NCBI GenBank assembly: GCA_963786195.1 | Contig: CAWAYH010000009.1 | Span: 372,001-436,000, forward strand | Direction: 5' to 3' | DNA: 64,000 bases | Source: CAWAYH01 sp963786195 | GTDB lineage: Bacteria > Acidobacteriota > Vicinamibacteria > Vicinamibacterales > 2-12-FULL-66-21 | Shown here: piece by piece, positions 7,101 to 18,004 of the stretch | Numbering within the stretch: position 1 is the stretch's first letter | How the letters are laid out: every line of letters begins with the position of its first letter | Translations under genes and position numbers: made by a program | The notes under the pieces: model-generated | Databases searched by the model: none | Told to the model about the DNA's origin: nothing | The model's input: only the letters and a program-made list of their open reading frames with translations

Positions 7101-7952
7101 CTATTTCAGGTTCCTGACTGCGTCTTCAATCAGCGCCGTGAGTTCGCGGTATGTTAGCCGAATTTCACCGTCCGCCGCAGCCTCCCGCGCCAGCCTGGCG
7201 CGCGCCTCGGGGACGAGACGCTCGCCCGGCGGCGACGAGGGCGCCTGAACGACCTGGCATTCGAGCGGGTCCGCGCTGCGTCGGCTCGGGACAGATCGGC
7301 GCCGGCGCCGCGATGCCGTACGATCCACGCAGGCCCTGCAGCCGATCGACCTCCTCACGCGACAGCAGCCGCTCGCCGCCGAGCAGCCGCGCGACGAGGC
7401 TGATCTGCGCGAAGTGCTCGATCGTCTCCATCTTGTAGTACGCGGCGAAGAGGTCGGCCCCCAGCGTCAGCGCGCCGTGGTTCGCCAGCAGCATGCCGTC
7501 GTGCGCCTTGACGTACTTGCGCACGGCCTCGGGCAGCTCCTTCGTCGACGGCGTCGCGTACTCGGCGATCGGCACGCTGCCCGAGCGTCGTCACGACTTC
7601 GGCGAGCACGGCCCGATCGAGCGGAATCCCGGCGACGGCAAACCCGGTCGCGATCGGCGGATGCGCGTGCACGACGGCCTGGACGTCCGGCCGCTGTCGG
7701 TACACCTCGAGGTGCATCTGCATCTCGGACGAGGGATCGCGGTCGCCCGCCAGCTTCCTGCCCGTCGAGATCGGTGATGCACATCATGTCCGGCGTCATG
7801 AAGCCCTTGCACACGCTCTTCGGCGTCATCAGCAGCCGCCCGCCGTCGAGCCGGACGCTGATGTTGCCGTCGTTCGACGCCGTGTAGCCGCGCGCGTACA
7901 GACGACGACCGACCTCGACGATGTCCGCGCGCAGCTGCGTTTCGGTGGGCAT
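7101..7952 (-). CDS. Class II aldolase (fuculose-phosphate aldolase type) with C-terminal helix, frameshifted
   Basis: Zinc-dependent class II aldolase/adducin-family enzyme, expected to cleave a deoxysugar phosphate (fuculose- or rhamnulose-1-phosphate type) to lactaldehyde and DHAP. Seen in order: MPTETQLRADIVEVGRRLYA, GYTASNDGNISVRL, the metal ligands in VVHAHPPIATGFAV, and LLANHGALTLGADLFAAYYK. Three indels (near 7755, 7578 and 7255) split the frame. Past the catalytic domain is a Pro-rich linker and a final helix of which the end is TYRELTALIEDAVRNLK, an amphipathic segment like BMC encapsulation peptides. It heads the BMC gene run. No aldehyde dehydrogenase, phosphotransacylase or kinase is seen nearby, so the full pathway must include genes elsewhere. 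Confidence 0.88.
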
Positions 7953-7963
7953 CGGGCCGGAGG

Positions 7964-8215
7964 CTACCGACGTTCCCACTCTCGCCTGCATTTCTCGGAA
8001 CAGAAGTACAACGTTCGACCTTCACTTCTCGCGACGAGCGCCGTCGTAGGCGCCACAAAGGTCCCGCAGACCGGATCGCGCACGAGCTTCACGCCGGGGG
8101 GCTGCGCACCGTCGACCTGACGGAAGCCGGCGCCGTCCAGAATACCCAGCACCAGGCGCCAGACGGCCCGGATGACGAACACGATCAGGAGAAGCTGGAG
8201 GATCCGCAGGACCAT
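7964..8215 (-). CDS. Small membrane-anchored YHS-like protein
   Basis: 83 residues, intact. An N-terminal transmembrane segment (ILQLLLIVFVIRAVWRLVL) is followed by a linker and a YHS-like metal-binding module: DPVCGTFVAP, then TLYFCSEKCRREW. The CxxxF...C..C pattern resembles the PP0621/YHS family, whose function is unknown. It lies 11 bases upstream of the aldolase start and 4 bases after the TPR gene, in the same direction, so it shares their transcript although it need not be a microcompartment protein. Confidence 0.75.
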   Translation of the reverse strand: MVLRILQLLLIVFVIRAVWRLVLGILDGAGFRQVDGAQPPGVKLVRDPVCGTFVAPTTALVARSEGRTLYFCSEKCRREWERR

Positions 8216-8219
8216 GTGC

Positions 8220-8837
8220 CTATCCCGGTGGCTTGCCGGCCCCTGGTGCGGGCGCGGTCAGATTCGGGTGCGCGCTTCGCAGGCTCGTCGAGCGCCTGTC
8301 GCGCGGCGCGCCCGTCGGAGCTGTCCGGCGCCACGTCGAGGACCCGCTGGAACGCCTTCGCCGCGCCCGCGAGATCCTGCTTGCCGAACGCGCGGACGAT
8401 GCCGATGTTGAGCAGCGTTTTCGAGTGCTTCGGATCGATCGCGAGCGACCGATCGAACTGCTGCGAGCGCGCGATCGGGCTGATTCGATGTAGTAGTAGC
8501 TGATGCCCAGATCCGTGCTGGCGTTCACGTTGCGCGGATCGATCTTGAGCGCCTCCTCGTACCAGCGTGCGGCCTCCTGGAAGCGATCGGCGTCGAAGTA
8601 CATGTTGCCGAGCTCGACGCGCGAGCGGCCGTCGCGCGGATCGCGGGTCGCAGCGTCGCGCAAGGTGTCGGCACGCGCTTCGTCGAACTGAGCCGTTTGG
8701 GGCGCCGGGGCCGTTCGCGTGGCGGCGGGTGCGGCAGCCGGCTGTGGTCCGCCGGCCTGCTGGCTGCCGATGATCCAGCCGATCAGCACGCCGAAAAACA
8801 CGCCGGCCACGCCGATCACCATGGACTCTCGCGACAT
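8220..8837 (-). CDS. Membrane-anchored TPR protein, frameshifted
   Basis: About 200 residues. The N-terminal membrane anchor is SMVIGVAGVFFGVLIGWIIG, then an Ala/Pro linker and at least three tetratricopeptide repeats: ADTLRDAATRDPRDGRSRVE, ALKIDPRNVNASTDLGISYY, and (after an indel near 8485) LAIDPKHSKTLLNIGIVRAF followed by VLDVAPDSSDGRAARQALD. A second compensating indel near the 3' end returns to the frame that stops at 8220. TPRs mediate protein-protein contacts; no partner can be named. Confidence 0.78.
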   Translation of the reverse strand: MSRESMVIGVAGVFFGVLIGWIIGSQQAGGPQPAAAPAATRTAPAPQTAQFDEARADTLRDAATRDPRDGRSRVELGNMYFDADRFQEAARWYEEALKIDPRNVNASTDLGISYYYIESARSRARSSSIGRSRSIRSTRKRCSTSASSARSASRISRARRRRSSGSSTWRRTAPTGAPRDRRSTSLRSAHPNLTAPAPGAGKPPG

Positions 8838-8853
8838 AGGCGGGGCGGTTCGA

Positions 8854-9561
8854 TCATAGCAGCGTCCGTCGGAACCAGTCCACGAGCAGCCGGCTCAGAT
8901 CCGGGTCGCGCGCGAGCATCGCCGTACCGTGTCCGGCTTGCTGAGAATCAACGGCTCGCGAATGCCGTTGCCGGCCTTCTGCAGGTCGCGAACGGTTCGC
9001 GACGCGTACCCGTCGTCGTCGCTGGCGACGAGCAGGATCGGACGCGAGCCGATCTTGCGGATGGCCGGCTCGATCCGCAGGCCGCGGTAATCGAGCGACG
9101 GTGACAGCAGCGCGAGGCTTGCAACGGTCGGATCCTCGGCGGCGGCGAGCGCGGCGAGGTTGGCGCCGAGCGACGCGCCCGCGAAACCGATCCGGCCCGC
9201 TCCCAGGTCGGGCGCGAGGCGAGAAAGCGGCGCGCCGCGCGCACGTCCTGCACCATGGAGGCATGGTCCTGTGGCCCGCCGGCCGACTCGCCGTGGCCGC
9301 GCAGATCGAGGGCGAGCGCGCCGATGCCGTCGCTCGCGAGCGCCGACGCGAACTGCATCGCAGTCGCGCCGGGACTGCTGCAGCATGTGGACGAGGATGA
9401 CCGCCGGGGCCGGACGCGACGACGGCTCGTACCAGGTCCCGACCAGCGTGACGCCGTCGTCCGTGCGAAACGTGACGCGCTGCGTCGCAGGCGGTGACCG
9501 GAGTCAGTCCGGCCAGGGCCGCAGCCATCAGGGACACGACGACGACGAAGGAAGACTTCAC
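8854..9561 (-). CDS. Exported alpha/beta hydrolase, frameshifted
   Basis: Serine hydrolase of about 235 residues with a signal peptide (VKSSFVVVVSLMAAALAGLTPVTA, GTG start at 9561). Recognisable pieces in three frames are VILVHMLQQSRRD, SDGIGALALDLRGHGESAG, the nucleophile elbow IGFAGASLGANLA (GxSxG), RPILLVASDDDGYASRTV with the acid residue, and a GHGTAMLARDPDLSRLLVDWF end whose His completes the triad. At least four indels interrupt it (near 9480, 9375, 9230 and 8935). It resembles dienelactone-hydrolase-like or Xaa-Pro-type exported hydrolases; the substrate is unknown. It overlaps the pdxJ stop by 4 bases. Confidence 0.75.
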   Translation of the reverse strand: MKSSFVVVVSLMAAALAGLTPVTACDAARHVSHGRRRHAGRDLVRAVVASGPGGHPRPHAAAVPARLRCSSRRRSRATASARSPSICAATASRPAGHRTMPPWCRTCARRAAFSPRARPGSGPDRFRGRVARRQPRRARRRRGSDRCKPRAAVTVARLPRPADRAGHPQDRLASDPARRQRRRRVRVANRSRPAEGRQRHSRAVDSQQAGHGTAMLARDPDLSRLLVDWFRRTLL

Positions 9562-10304
9562 GACGAGGCTCGACCCGCGAGCGCCGCGAGATAGTCCCGA
9601 GCCGAACGATCCAGGCCGACGAAGAGCGCGTGGCTGATGAGCGCGTGGCCGATCGACACCTCGTCGAGGTGCGGCAGCGTTCGGAACAGCGGGAGGTTCT
9701 CGAGATTCGAGATCGTGGCCGGCGTTGACGCCGAGGCCGAGCTCGTGCGCGAGGCCGGCGGCCTCGACGTACCGCTCGAAACTCTCGCGACCCTGGCGTT
9801 CGCCGGCCTCGAACGCGCGCGCGAACGGCTCGGTGTAGAGCTCGATCCGCTCCGCGCCCATCGACGCGGCCCAACGGACTGCGGCCGGATCCGGATCGAC
9901 GAACAGGCTGACCCTGATGCCGGCCTGCTGCAAGTCCTGGACGATGCCTTCATCTCGTCGACCGGCGTCTCCGGCGGCCAGCCCGCCTGGCTCGTGATCT
10001 CGCCGGCGCGCACCGGCACGAGCGTGCATCTGATCCGGCCGGACCTCGCGAACGAGGTCCAGAAGATCCGGCCGCGGATCGCCCTCGATGTTGTACTCGA
10101 CGCCCCGCGCGCGCGATCGGAGGTCCGCAGCGAGCTCGCGGACATCGTCGAACGTGATGTGCCGCGCGTCCGCGCGCGGGTGGACGGTGATGCCGGGAGC
10201 GCCGGCCGCGACGCACACGCGCGCCGCCTCGATCACGCTCGGCACTGTCCCGCCGCGCGAGTTGCGGACGTCGCGACCTTGTTGACGTTGACGCTGAGCG
10301 TCAG
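9558..10304 (-). CDS. pdxJ: Pyridoxine 5'-phosphate synthase PdxJ, frameshifted
   Basis: Condenses 1-deoxyxylulose-5-phosphate with 3-amino-2-oxopropyl phosphate to pyridoxine 5'-phosphate. Family blocks: LSVNVNKVAT and RNSRGG at the N terminus, GITVHPRADARHI with the catalytic His, VEYNIEGDP, VRVSLFVDPDP-like strand, ERIELYTEPFARAF, LGVNAGHDL and NLENLPLFRTLPHLDEVSIG then HALISHALFVGL. Indels lie near 10270, 10020, 9930 and 9705. No standard start codon precedes LTLSVNVNK in frame; a CTG at 10304 or an ATG/GTG hidden by an indel is possible. It overlaps the glmM end, and the two genes are co-directional. Confidence 0.85.
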
Positions 10305-11648
10305 CCACAGATGCTCCTTGACGGTGCCGGCGATCTCGGAGGCCCAGCCCTGGATCTCCTGCTGATCCTTGCCCTCGATCATCACGCGCAGCAGCGGCTC
10401 GGTGCCGGAGTAGCGCACGAGCAGCCGGCCCTGCCCGGCCAGCCGATCCTCGACGCGATCCATCGCGGCGACGATCTCCGGAACGAGCCGCAGGTCCTTC
10501 CGCTCGCGCACGCGGACGTTGACGAGCACCTGCGGATAGGTCACGAGCTCCGCCGCCAGGTCGGCCAGCTCGCGGCCGGTGTCGGCCATCACCCGCAGCA
10601 CGTTCAGCGCCGTCGCGATGCCGTCGCCCGTGAAGAGATGATCGGAGAAGATGATGTGGCCCGACTGCTCGCCGCCGAGCGACAGGTCGCGCCTGATCAT
10701 CTCCTCCATCACGTACTTGTCGCCGACCGGGCAGCGCACCAGGTCGATGCCGCTCTCCGCGAGCGCGATCTCGAGGCCGATGTTGCTCATCACGGTCGCC
10801 ACGATCGCGTTGCCCTTGAGCCGTCCGCTCGCCTTCATGTGCCGCGCGCACATCAGCAGCACGGCGTCGCCATCCACGATGCGTCCCGCGGCGTCGACGA
10901 AGATCGCGCGGTCGCCGTCGCCGTCGAACGCCACGCCCATGCGCCTGCCGCTCTCGCGCACCGCCCGCGCCAGGTGCTCGGGATGCGTCGAGCCGCAGTC
11001 GAGGTTGATGTTGCGTCCGTCCGGTGCGCCACCGATCACCTGCACGTCGAACCCCAGCTCGCGGAACAGCCGCGGCGCGACGGTCGTGGTCGCGCCGTTG
11101 GCGGTGTCGATCGCGAGCTGGAGCGCGCCGAGACGCTCGGGCGACGGCAGCGCCAGGCGAGCATGGCGATGTACGCGTCGATGACGTTGGCGTGCTCGAT
11201 GCGGGGAACAGCATCGCCCGGCACCTCCCAGTCGCGCGCCGCGACGATCGATTCGACTTCGCGCTCGAGCGGCTCCGTGAACTTCTCCCCGGTGCCCGAG
11301 AACACCTTGATGCCGTTGTCCTGAAACGGATTGTGCGACGCGGAGATGACGATGCCGGCGTCGAAGGCCATCGCGCGCGTCACGTAGGCGATGGCCGGCG
11401 TCGGGACGACACCGGCGCTCGTGAGCGTCGCGCCCGCTGCGCTCACGCCACGCGCGAGCTCCTGCTCGATCCAGTCTGCCCGATTCGCGGGTATCGCGAC
11501 CGACGAGGAAGCGCAGCGGTCGACCCTCGGACGGCTCGGGCCGCATCGCGCGGACGAGCGCCGCGCCGAGCCGCGCCACGGTGTCGTGATCGAGCGGGTA
11601 GTCGCCCGCCCTGCCGCGCACACCGTCAGTACCGAAAAGCTGAGACAT
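10301..11648 (-). CDS. glmM: Phosphoglucosamine mutase GlmM, frameshifted
   Basis: Interconverts glucosamine-6-phosphate and glucosamine-1-phosphate for UDP-GlcNAc and peptidoglycan synthesis. It begins MSQLFGTDGVRGRAG. The phosphoserine loop is GIVISASHNPFQDNGIK, the metal-binding loop GVAFDGDGDRAIFVD, the sugar-binding loop GGEQSGHIIF, and the phosphate loop VRYSGTEPLLRVMIEG. Indels near 11485 and 11165 divide it. The frame continues open past the expected end; a TGA at 10301-10303 in the adjacent frame gives a normal length (about 445 residues), while the undisturbed frame would stop at 10233. It follows ybbR by 16 bases; cdaA-ybbR-glmM is a classical conserved order. Confidence 0.93.
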
Positions 11649-11664
11649 GCGAGATATCGCTGTT

Positions 11665-12581
11665 TTATCTGATCGTGACTTCGACGACGCCGGGCGCAAT
11701 GGTGCTGACACCGAAGTTCTCGGACGGATCGACCTGAACCCGCAGATTGTACCGGCCGGGTCCGAGCCCGGCAAGGTCCACGAACGCGTCAATGGTATCC
11801 GGCGCGCAGGGCGGCGAGCGCGCTCCGCTGCCGCGCACGCGGCACGCGCGCGAGCGACGGCGACACCTGGGCCCGCAGCCCGGCGCCGAGATTGCGCCAG
11901 CGCACCGGCACGCCGATGACTTCGCGCTCGATCGGGCGCCGGCAGGATCTCGACGACCACGGTCGCCGTCTGCGGCAGGACGAGCCGAACGGCCGAGTCG
12001 GCGACGCCGATCGTCACGCACGTCCCGCACGCGGCTCGTACTCCCGCCGAGCTCGACCGGCTCCGTCGTCGCCTCGGCCATCTGCCGCACGCGGCTCTCA
12101 GGTCCGATGACCTCGACCGTCGCCGGTTCGGACGTAGATCCGTCCGACGACGAATCCGGGCGCCGGCTCGCCGTCGACGGCCGGCACGACCGGCATCGTC
12201 CGCGTGACCGACTTCTCCAGCTCGAGCGCGACGGTCGCGGGCATGACCTGCGCGACTTCGACACCGAACGGCGCCCGGACCTCGTCGTTCCGAAGGGGAA
12301 ACAGCCGCGAACCCGGCCGCGCCGCCGACAGGTCGAGCACGGCGACAACCTCGCCGGGATCGAGCCGGCTCAGGACCGCCGACGATCCGCGAACGCGGAC
12401 GTCGACGGTGTCCGGCGGATCTCCCGACGATTTCGAGCGTCGGCGGGATGTTCCGGAACTCGAGCGGCACGCGCAGGCTCCGCTCGACGACGTGCTCGCC
12501 GGCGACGGTCAGCCAGAGCAGCGTCGCCAGCGCGATCGCCAGCACCTTCAGACCGAGATGGCGGAACGGATGGTAGGCCAT
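11665..12581 (-). CDS. YbbR/CdaR-family protein, frameshifted
   Basis: Membrane-anchored YbbR-domain protein, the usual partner and regulator of the diadenylate cyclase CdaA. It begins MAYHPFRHLGLKVLAIALAT with one transmembrane helix (VLAIALATLLWLTVAG), then SLRVPLEFRNIPPTLEI, the first YbbR repeat. Later repeats are spread over several frames and the end is ENFGVSTIAPGVVEVTIR. At least five indels occur in this very GC-rich stretch. The ATG at 12581 overlaps the cdaA stop (TGATG), so they are translationally coupled. Confidence 0.85.
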
Positions 12582-13402
12582 CAGACGCGGTACACGGGCG
12601 TGGCCGGACGTCGCGCGGTCGCGCGGCGCAGCGGCACGAGCGACCGCAGGCGCTCGCGCAGCTGATCGGGCGTCAGCCCGCGCTCGATGCCGCCGTCGAG
12701 CGCCAGCGAGATCTGCCCCGTCTCTTCGGACACGACGACCGCGACGGCGTCGCTCTCCTCGCGTCAGGCCGATGGCCGCGCGATGCCGCGTCCCGAGCTC
12801 GCGGCTCACACGCGGGTTGACGGTCAGCGGCAGGAAGCAGGCGGCCGCGGCGACGCGGTCCTCCTGGAGGATGACCGCGCCGTCGTGCAGCGGCGAGCCG
12901 GGCTGGAAGATCGTCACCAGCAGGTCGTAGGTCAGCTCCGCGTCGAGCGGGATGCCGCTCTCGATGTAGTTGCGCAGGCCGATCTCACGCTCGATCGCGA
13001 TGATCGCGCCCGTCTTCTGCGACGACAGCATCGTGGCCGCGACGACGACTTCCTCGATCGTCTCGTCGGCCGCTTCCTGGCGGTTGAAATAGCGGAAGAA
13101 CGGCGCCTGGCCGAAGTGCGCCAGCGCGCGGCGGATGTCGGACTGGAAGATGACGATCGCCGCAAACGCGACGTAGACCAGCATGTTGCGGATCATCCAG
13201 TTGAGCGTCTGCAGCGGCGCCAGCCGCGACACGTAGAAGAGACCGACGATCAGCAGCGAGCCCGCCGCCATCTGGACCGCGCGAGTTCCCCTGATCAGTT
13301 TGAGGAACTCGTAGATCAGGATCGAGACGATCGCGATGTCGAGCAGGTCCCACCAGCCGACCGGAGGGCGGGCGCGAACAGGCTGGTCAGGTACTCCGGC
13401 AT
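12581..13402 (-). CDS. cdaA: Diadenylate cyclase CdaA, frameshifted
   Basis: Membrane-bound DisA_N-domain enzyme that makes c-di-AMP from two ATP. It starts MPEYLTSLFAP; transmembrane segments include SLLIVGLFYVSRLA. The catalytic DGA motif is in GSPLHDGAVILQEDRV and the RHR motif in GTRHRAAIGLT. The C terminus LTPDQLRERLRSL is followed by a short basic tail ending PVYRV. Indels lie near 13355 (N-terminal membrane region) and 12765 (right after the RHRAA block). Upstream folP overlaps its start. The folP-cdaA-ybbR-glmM order supports the call. Confidence 0.93.
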
Positions 13403-14357
13403 TCGCGAGGTAGCTTATCGCAGTGCAATGCTCGGGTGCGAAGTGCTCGGCAGTCGGATGCCGGCGGTCTACGCCGGAGTGCGACGGCTGCGCGCCGTGC
13501 GATCCGATCGGCGACGCGGACGACGTCGATCATCTCGCGCACGCCGTGGACGCGGACGATGTGCGCGCCGAGCAGGATGCTCGCGGTGACGGCGGCCGCC
13601 GTGCCCCATTCGCGCTCCGATCGGCGGGCGCTCGCCGAGCGCCGCTCTCAGGAACGACTTGCGGGACGGGCCCGGACAGGATCGGGCGGTCGAGCGCGCA
13701 CGAGTCGATCGAGCCTGCGCCAGCGCCTGCGCAGGTGTGCTCGGCGCGCTTGGCGAATCCGAAGCCCGGATCGACGACGATCGCCTCCCGGCGGACGCCG
13801 GCGCCGATGGCCCGACCGATGGCCTCCTCGAGCTCCGCTCACGACCTCGTCGGCGACATCGTCATAGCTCGCATCCCGGTACATGTCCCGCGATCGCCCG
13901 CGATTGTGCATCAGGACGAGCGCCGCGCCCGTCTCCGCGACGACGGCCCCCAGCGCTGCGTCGTACTGAAGCGCCGCTGACGTCGTTGACGATCGTCGCG
14001 CCGCGCTCGACGGCCTCGCGCGCGACGACCGCCTTGTAGGTGTCGATGGAGATCGGCACGCCGGCCTCCTGCGCGAGGCGCTCGACGACCGGCAGGACGC
14101 GCCGCAGCTCCTCGTCGGCCGGCAGCGGCGCGGCGCCGGGCCGCGTCGACTCGCCGCCGACGTCGAGGATGATCCGCGCCGTCCTCGACCATCTGCAGGC
14201 CGTCGGCGATGGCGCGTCGCGGGATCGAAGCGCAGGCCCGCCGTCCGCGAACGAGTCGGGCGTGACGTTGATGATGCCCATCACCAGCGTGCGCGCGCCC
14301 AGCTCCAGCGGAGCGCGTCCGGGCAGCGGAATCGAATAGGCGCTTGCGTGCGATCAC
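13386..14357 (-). CDS. folP: Dihydropteroate synthase FolP, frameshifted
   Basis: Joins p-aminobenzoate to the pterin pyrophosphate in folate synthesis. From a GTG at 14357: VIARKRLFD, then LGARTLVMGIINVTPDSFAD with the conserved NVTPDSF, DVGGESTRPGA, PISIDTYKAVVAREA and GATIVNDVSGA. The C-terminal half, in other frames, holds SRKSFLRAALGERPP (the SRK block) and ILLGAHIVRVHGVREM (the RVHDV-like end). Indels are near 14335, 14215, 13960, 13850 and 13600. The most likely stop, at 13386, overlaps the cdaA start. A GC-rich hairpin separates it from ftsH upstream. Confidence 0.88.
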
Positions 14358-14379
14358 GACGTGTCTCCGTACAAACCGA

Positions 14380-14402
14380 GGGCCCGCGCGCGGCGCGGGC
14401 CC
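14380..14402 (-). terminator. GC-rich hairpin after ftsH (possible terminator)
   Basis: A perfect 10-bp G/C stem (GGGCCCGCGC with GCGCGGGCCC) and 3-base loop lies between the ftsH stop and the folP start. On the minus strand it is followed by CTCGGTTTG, only moderately T-rich, so it could be a weak terminator, an attenuator or an mRNA-stabilising hairpin. Confidence 0.5.
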
Positions 14403-14430
14403 TTCACGTGCCGGTGGCATGTCGCCGCCG

Positions 14431-16360
<1,930 letters not shown>

Positions 16361-16364
<4 letters not shown>

Positions 16365-17871
16365 CCTGGGCCTCCTAACCGCCTTGCTTTCAAGAGTATC
16401 ACGCCTTGTGACGGGTCCGTGACTCGAAAATCCTCGGCCACGGATTCGCCCACAATCCACACGATTTTATCGGCGCCATCCACCACCAGGGGCAGCGAAT
16501 CGCGCGTCTCCCGGTCGACTTTCCGGTCGACCAGGACGTCCTGGAGCTTCCGTTCCCGGCCGCCCAGGCCGAAGGGCCTGACCCGGTCCCCCTGTTTCCT
16601 GGACCTGACGGCCAGGGGAAGCGTCACCCGGCTGGTCTGCACCACCGCCGAAAGGTGGCTGGCACCTTTCGCAAAAAAGGTGCCTGGCACCTGTTCAGGC
16701 AAGAGGTGGCTGGCACCTGTTGCAGAAACTGCCCAGCCTTGATGCTCGAGAACGACCTCTCCTGGTATAGACAGCGAAACGTGGAAAGAGTTCGAAAACG
16801 CCCGGAATGGCTGGCGAGTGAAAATCAGCCGATCGCCGTGCCGCACAACGTGCTGGCCGGGCAGGCTCACCGCCCCCCGATGGTCATCAGCCCGCGCCAG
16901 CTCGAGCAACCGCTCGACGTGCTCGAAACCCACGAACCGATCCGGCGCCAGAACCGCCAGCGCAAGCCTGGCGACTCGAGATGCCAGCGCCGGGTGCAAC
17001 GCGGCCAGCGCTACCGCACTGACCTCGACCCTGGCTTCGTCCTGGTTGCCCTCGGAATGGGTCCGGCTGAAGCCGGACACGACCCGCCTCGTCCGGCTGA
17101 AGCCGGACACTACCTGGCCGGACATTACTTAAGACGATCGAATTCGCGATTTCGATTGCATCTTCCTGCAGCCGATCTTCATCCTGCCGCGCGATGGTCG
17201 CTTCCCGCGCGAGCACATCCGTGATGGCTGGCGAAAACTCCCGTCGAACATACGGCAGCAGCTCGTGCCGGACCCGATTTCGCGGGATGCTCAGGTCGCG
17301 GTTCGTTTCGTCTTCGCAGTACGGCTGGTCTATTGACGTCAGATAGCCCTGAAGCTCATCACGGGTGACGTCGATCAGCGGACGGACAACCCGTCCCTGC
17401 CTTTGGATGGATCGCCCCGAGGCCGCGCGCGCCGGCGCCGCGAATGAGGCGCAGGAGAAACGTCTCGGCCTGATCGTCGCGGGTGTGACCTGTCGCGATG
17501 ACGTCCGCGCTCAACTCGTCGGCCACGCGAGCGAACAGGTCGTATCTCGCCCTGCGCCCGGCGTCCTCGAGCGAGGTGCCGAGACGCCCGGCCAGGCCGC
17601 GCACATCAATCAGGTCGCACCTGAACGGAAGCTGCAGCCGCTCCGCCAGCGCACGACAGAACGCCTCGTCGGTATTCGCCGAGTCCCGCAGGCCGTGATT
17701 GAGGTGTGCGACGCCGGCGATGGTCAGCTCCCCGGCACGCTGGAGCTCGTCGAGGATGCCGCAGCAGCGCGACGGAATCCGAGCCGCCCGACACGGCGAC
17801 GAGCACACGATCGCCCGTCCGCATCAGGGCATGCTTTCGGATGGTCGCGAGGACGCGATCCGCAGAGACAT
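16361..17871 (-). CDS. tilS: tRNA(Ile)-lysidine synthetase TilS carrying REP insertions, frameshifted
   Basis: ATP-dependent enzyme that converts C34 of tRNA(Ile2) CAU to lysidine. The P-loop SGGSDSVALL is near the N terminus, followed by LNHGLRDSANTDEAFC, DVIATGHTRDDQAETFLLRL and RNRVRHELLPYVRREF. Indels occur near 17860, 17800, 17385, and around 17120. Within the C-terminal half two palindromic repeat blocks are translated: VVSGFSRT twice (17061-17113) and GASHLLPEQVPGTFFAKGAS (about 16650-16730). The terminal TilS_C part (DRETRDSLPLVVDGADKIVW) follows, so the gene seems to tolerate these insertions. The stop at 16361 overlaps the ftsH TTG. A CAU-anticodon tRNA lies just upstream. Confidence 0.85.
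16650..16733. repeat. AGGTGCC-GGCACCT palindromic repeats inside tilS
   Basis: Three successive copies of an AGGTGnCTGGCACCT palindrome, the central one (AGGTGCCTGGCACCT) perfect and preceded by AAAA. They lie within the tilS reading frame and encode an inserted peptide containing GASHLLPEQ and GASHLSAVV. Such palindromes behave like REP elements. Confidence 0.8.
17061..17113. repeat. Two direct copies of REP GTCCGGCTGAAGCCGGAC inside tilS
   Basis: GTCCGGCTGAAGCCGGACAC occurs at 17061 and again at 17091, 30 bases apart; each is a near-perfect hairpin. A third copy lies at 56739, a diverged one at 45683 and a looser relative near 51607. Read in frame on the minus strand it gives VVSGFSRT. Confidence 0.88.
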
Positions 17872-17897
17872 GAAAGGGAGAACGGGCAGAAGAAAGA

Positions 17898-17973
17898 TGG
17901 TGCCGGTGCAGGGACTTGAACCCCGGACTCCGCGGATATGAGCCGCGTGCTCTAACCACTGAGCTACACCGGC
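17898..17973 (-). tRNA. tRNA with CAU anticodon (Met elongator or Ile2)
   Basis: A 76-nt cloverleaf on the minus strand. The acceptor stem GCCGGTG pairs with CACCGGC (7 bp) and the CCA end is encoded. D-arm AGCTCAGTGGTTAGAGC, T-arm with GGGGTTCAAGTCCC. The anticodon stem CGCGG/CCGCG encloses the loop CTCATAT, so the anticodon is CAT. CAU can be read as elongator Met or, after C34 lysidinylation, as Ile2. Its place immediately before tilS makes Ile2 attractive, but the sequence alone does not decide it. Confidence 0.95.
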
Positions 17974-18004
17974 ACGAACTATCTATTATACCTTCTGCAG
18001 GCGA

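Noticed and set aside
10233..13271. A single 1,012-residue frame joining cdaA, ybbR and glmM
   Set aside because: Three conserved genes with their own starts are joined only because indels hide their stops; the usual gene order and domain boundaries argue for separate proteins.
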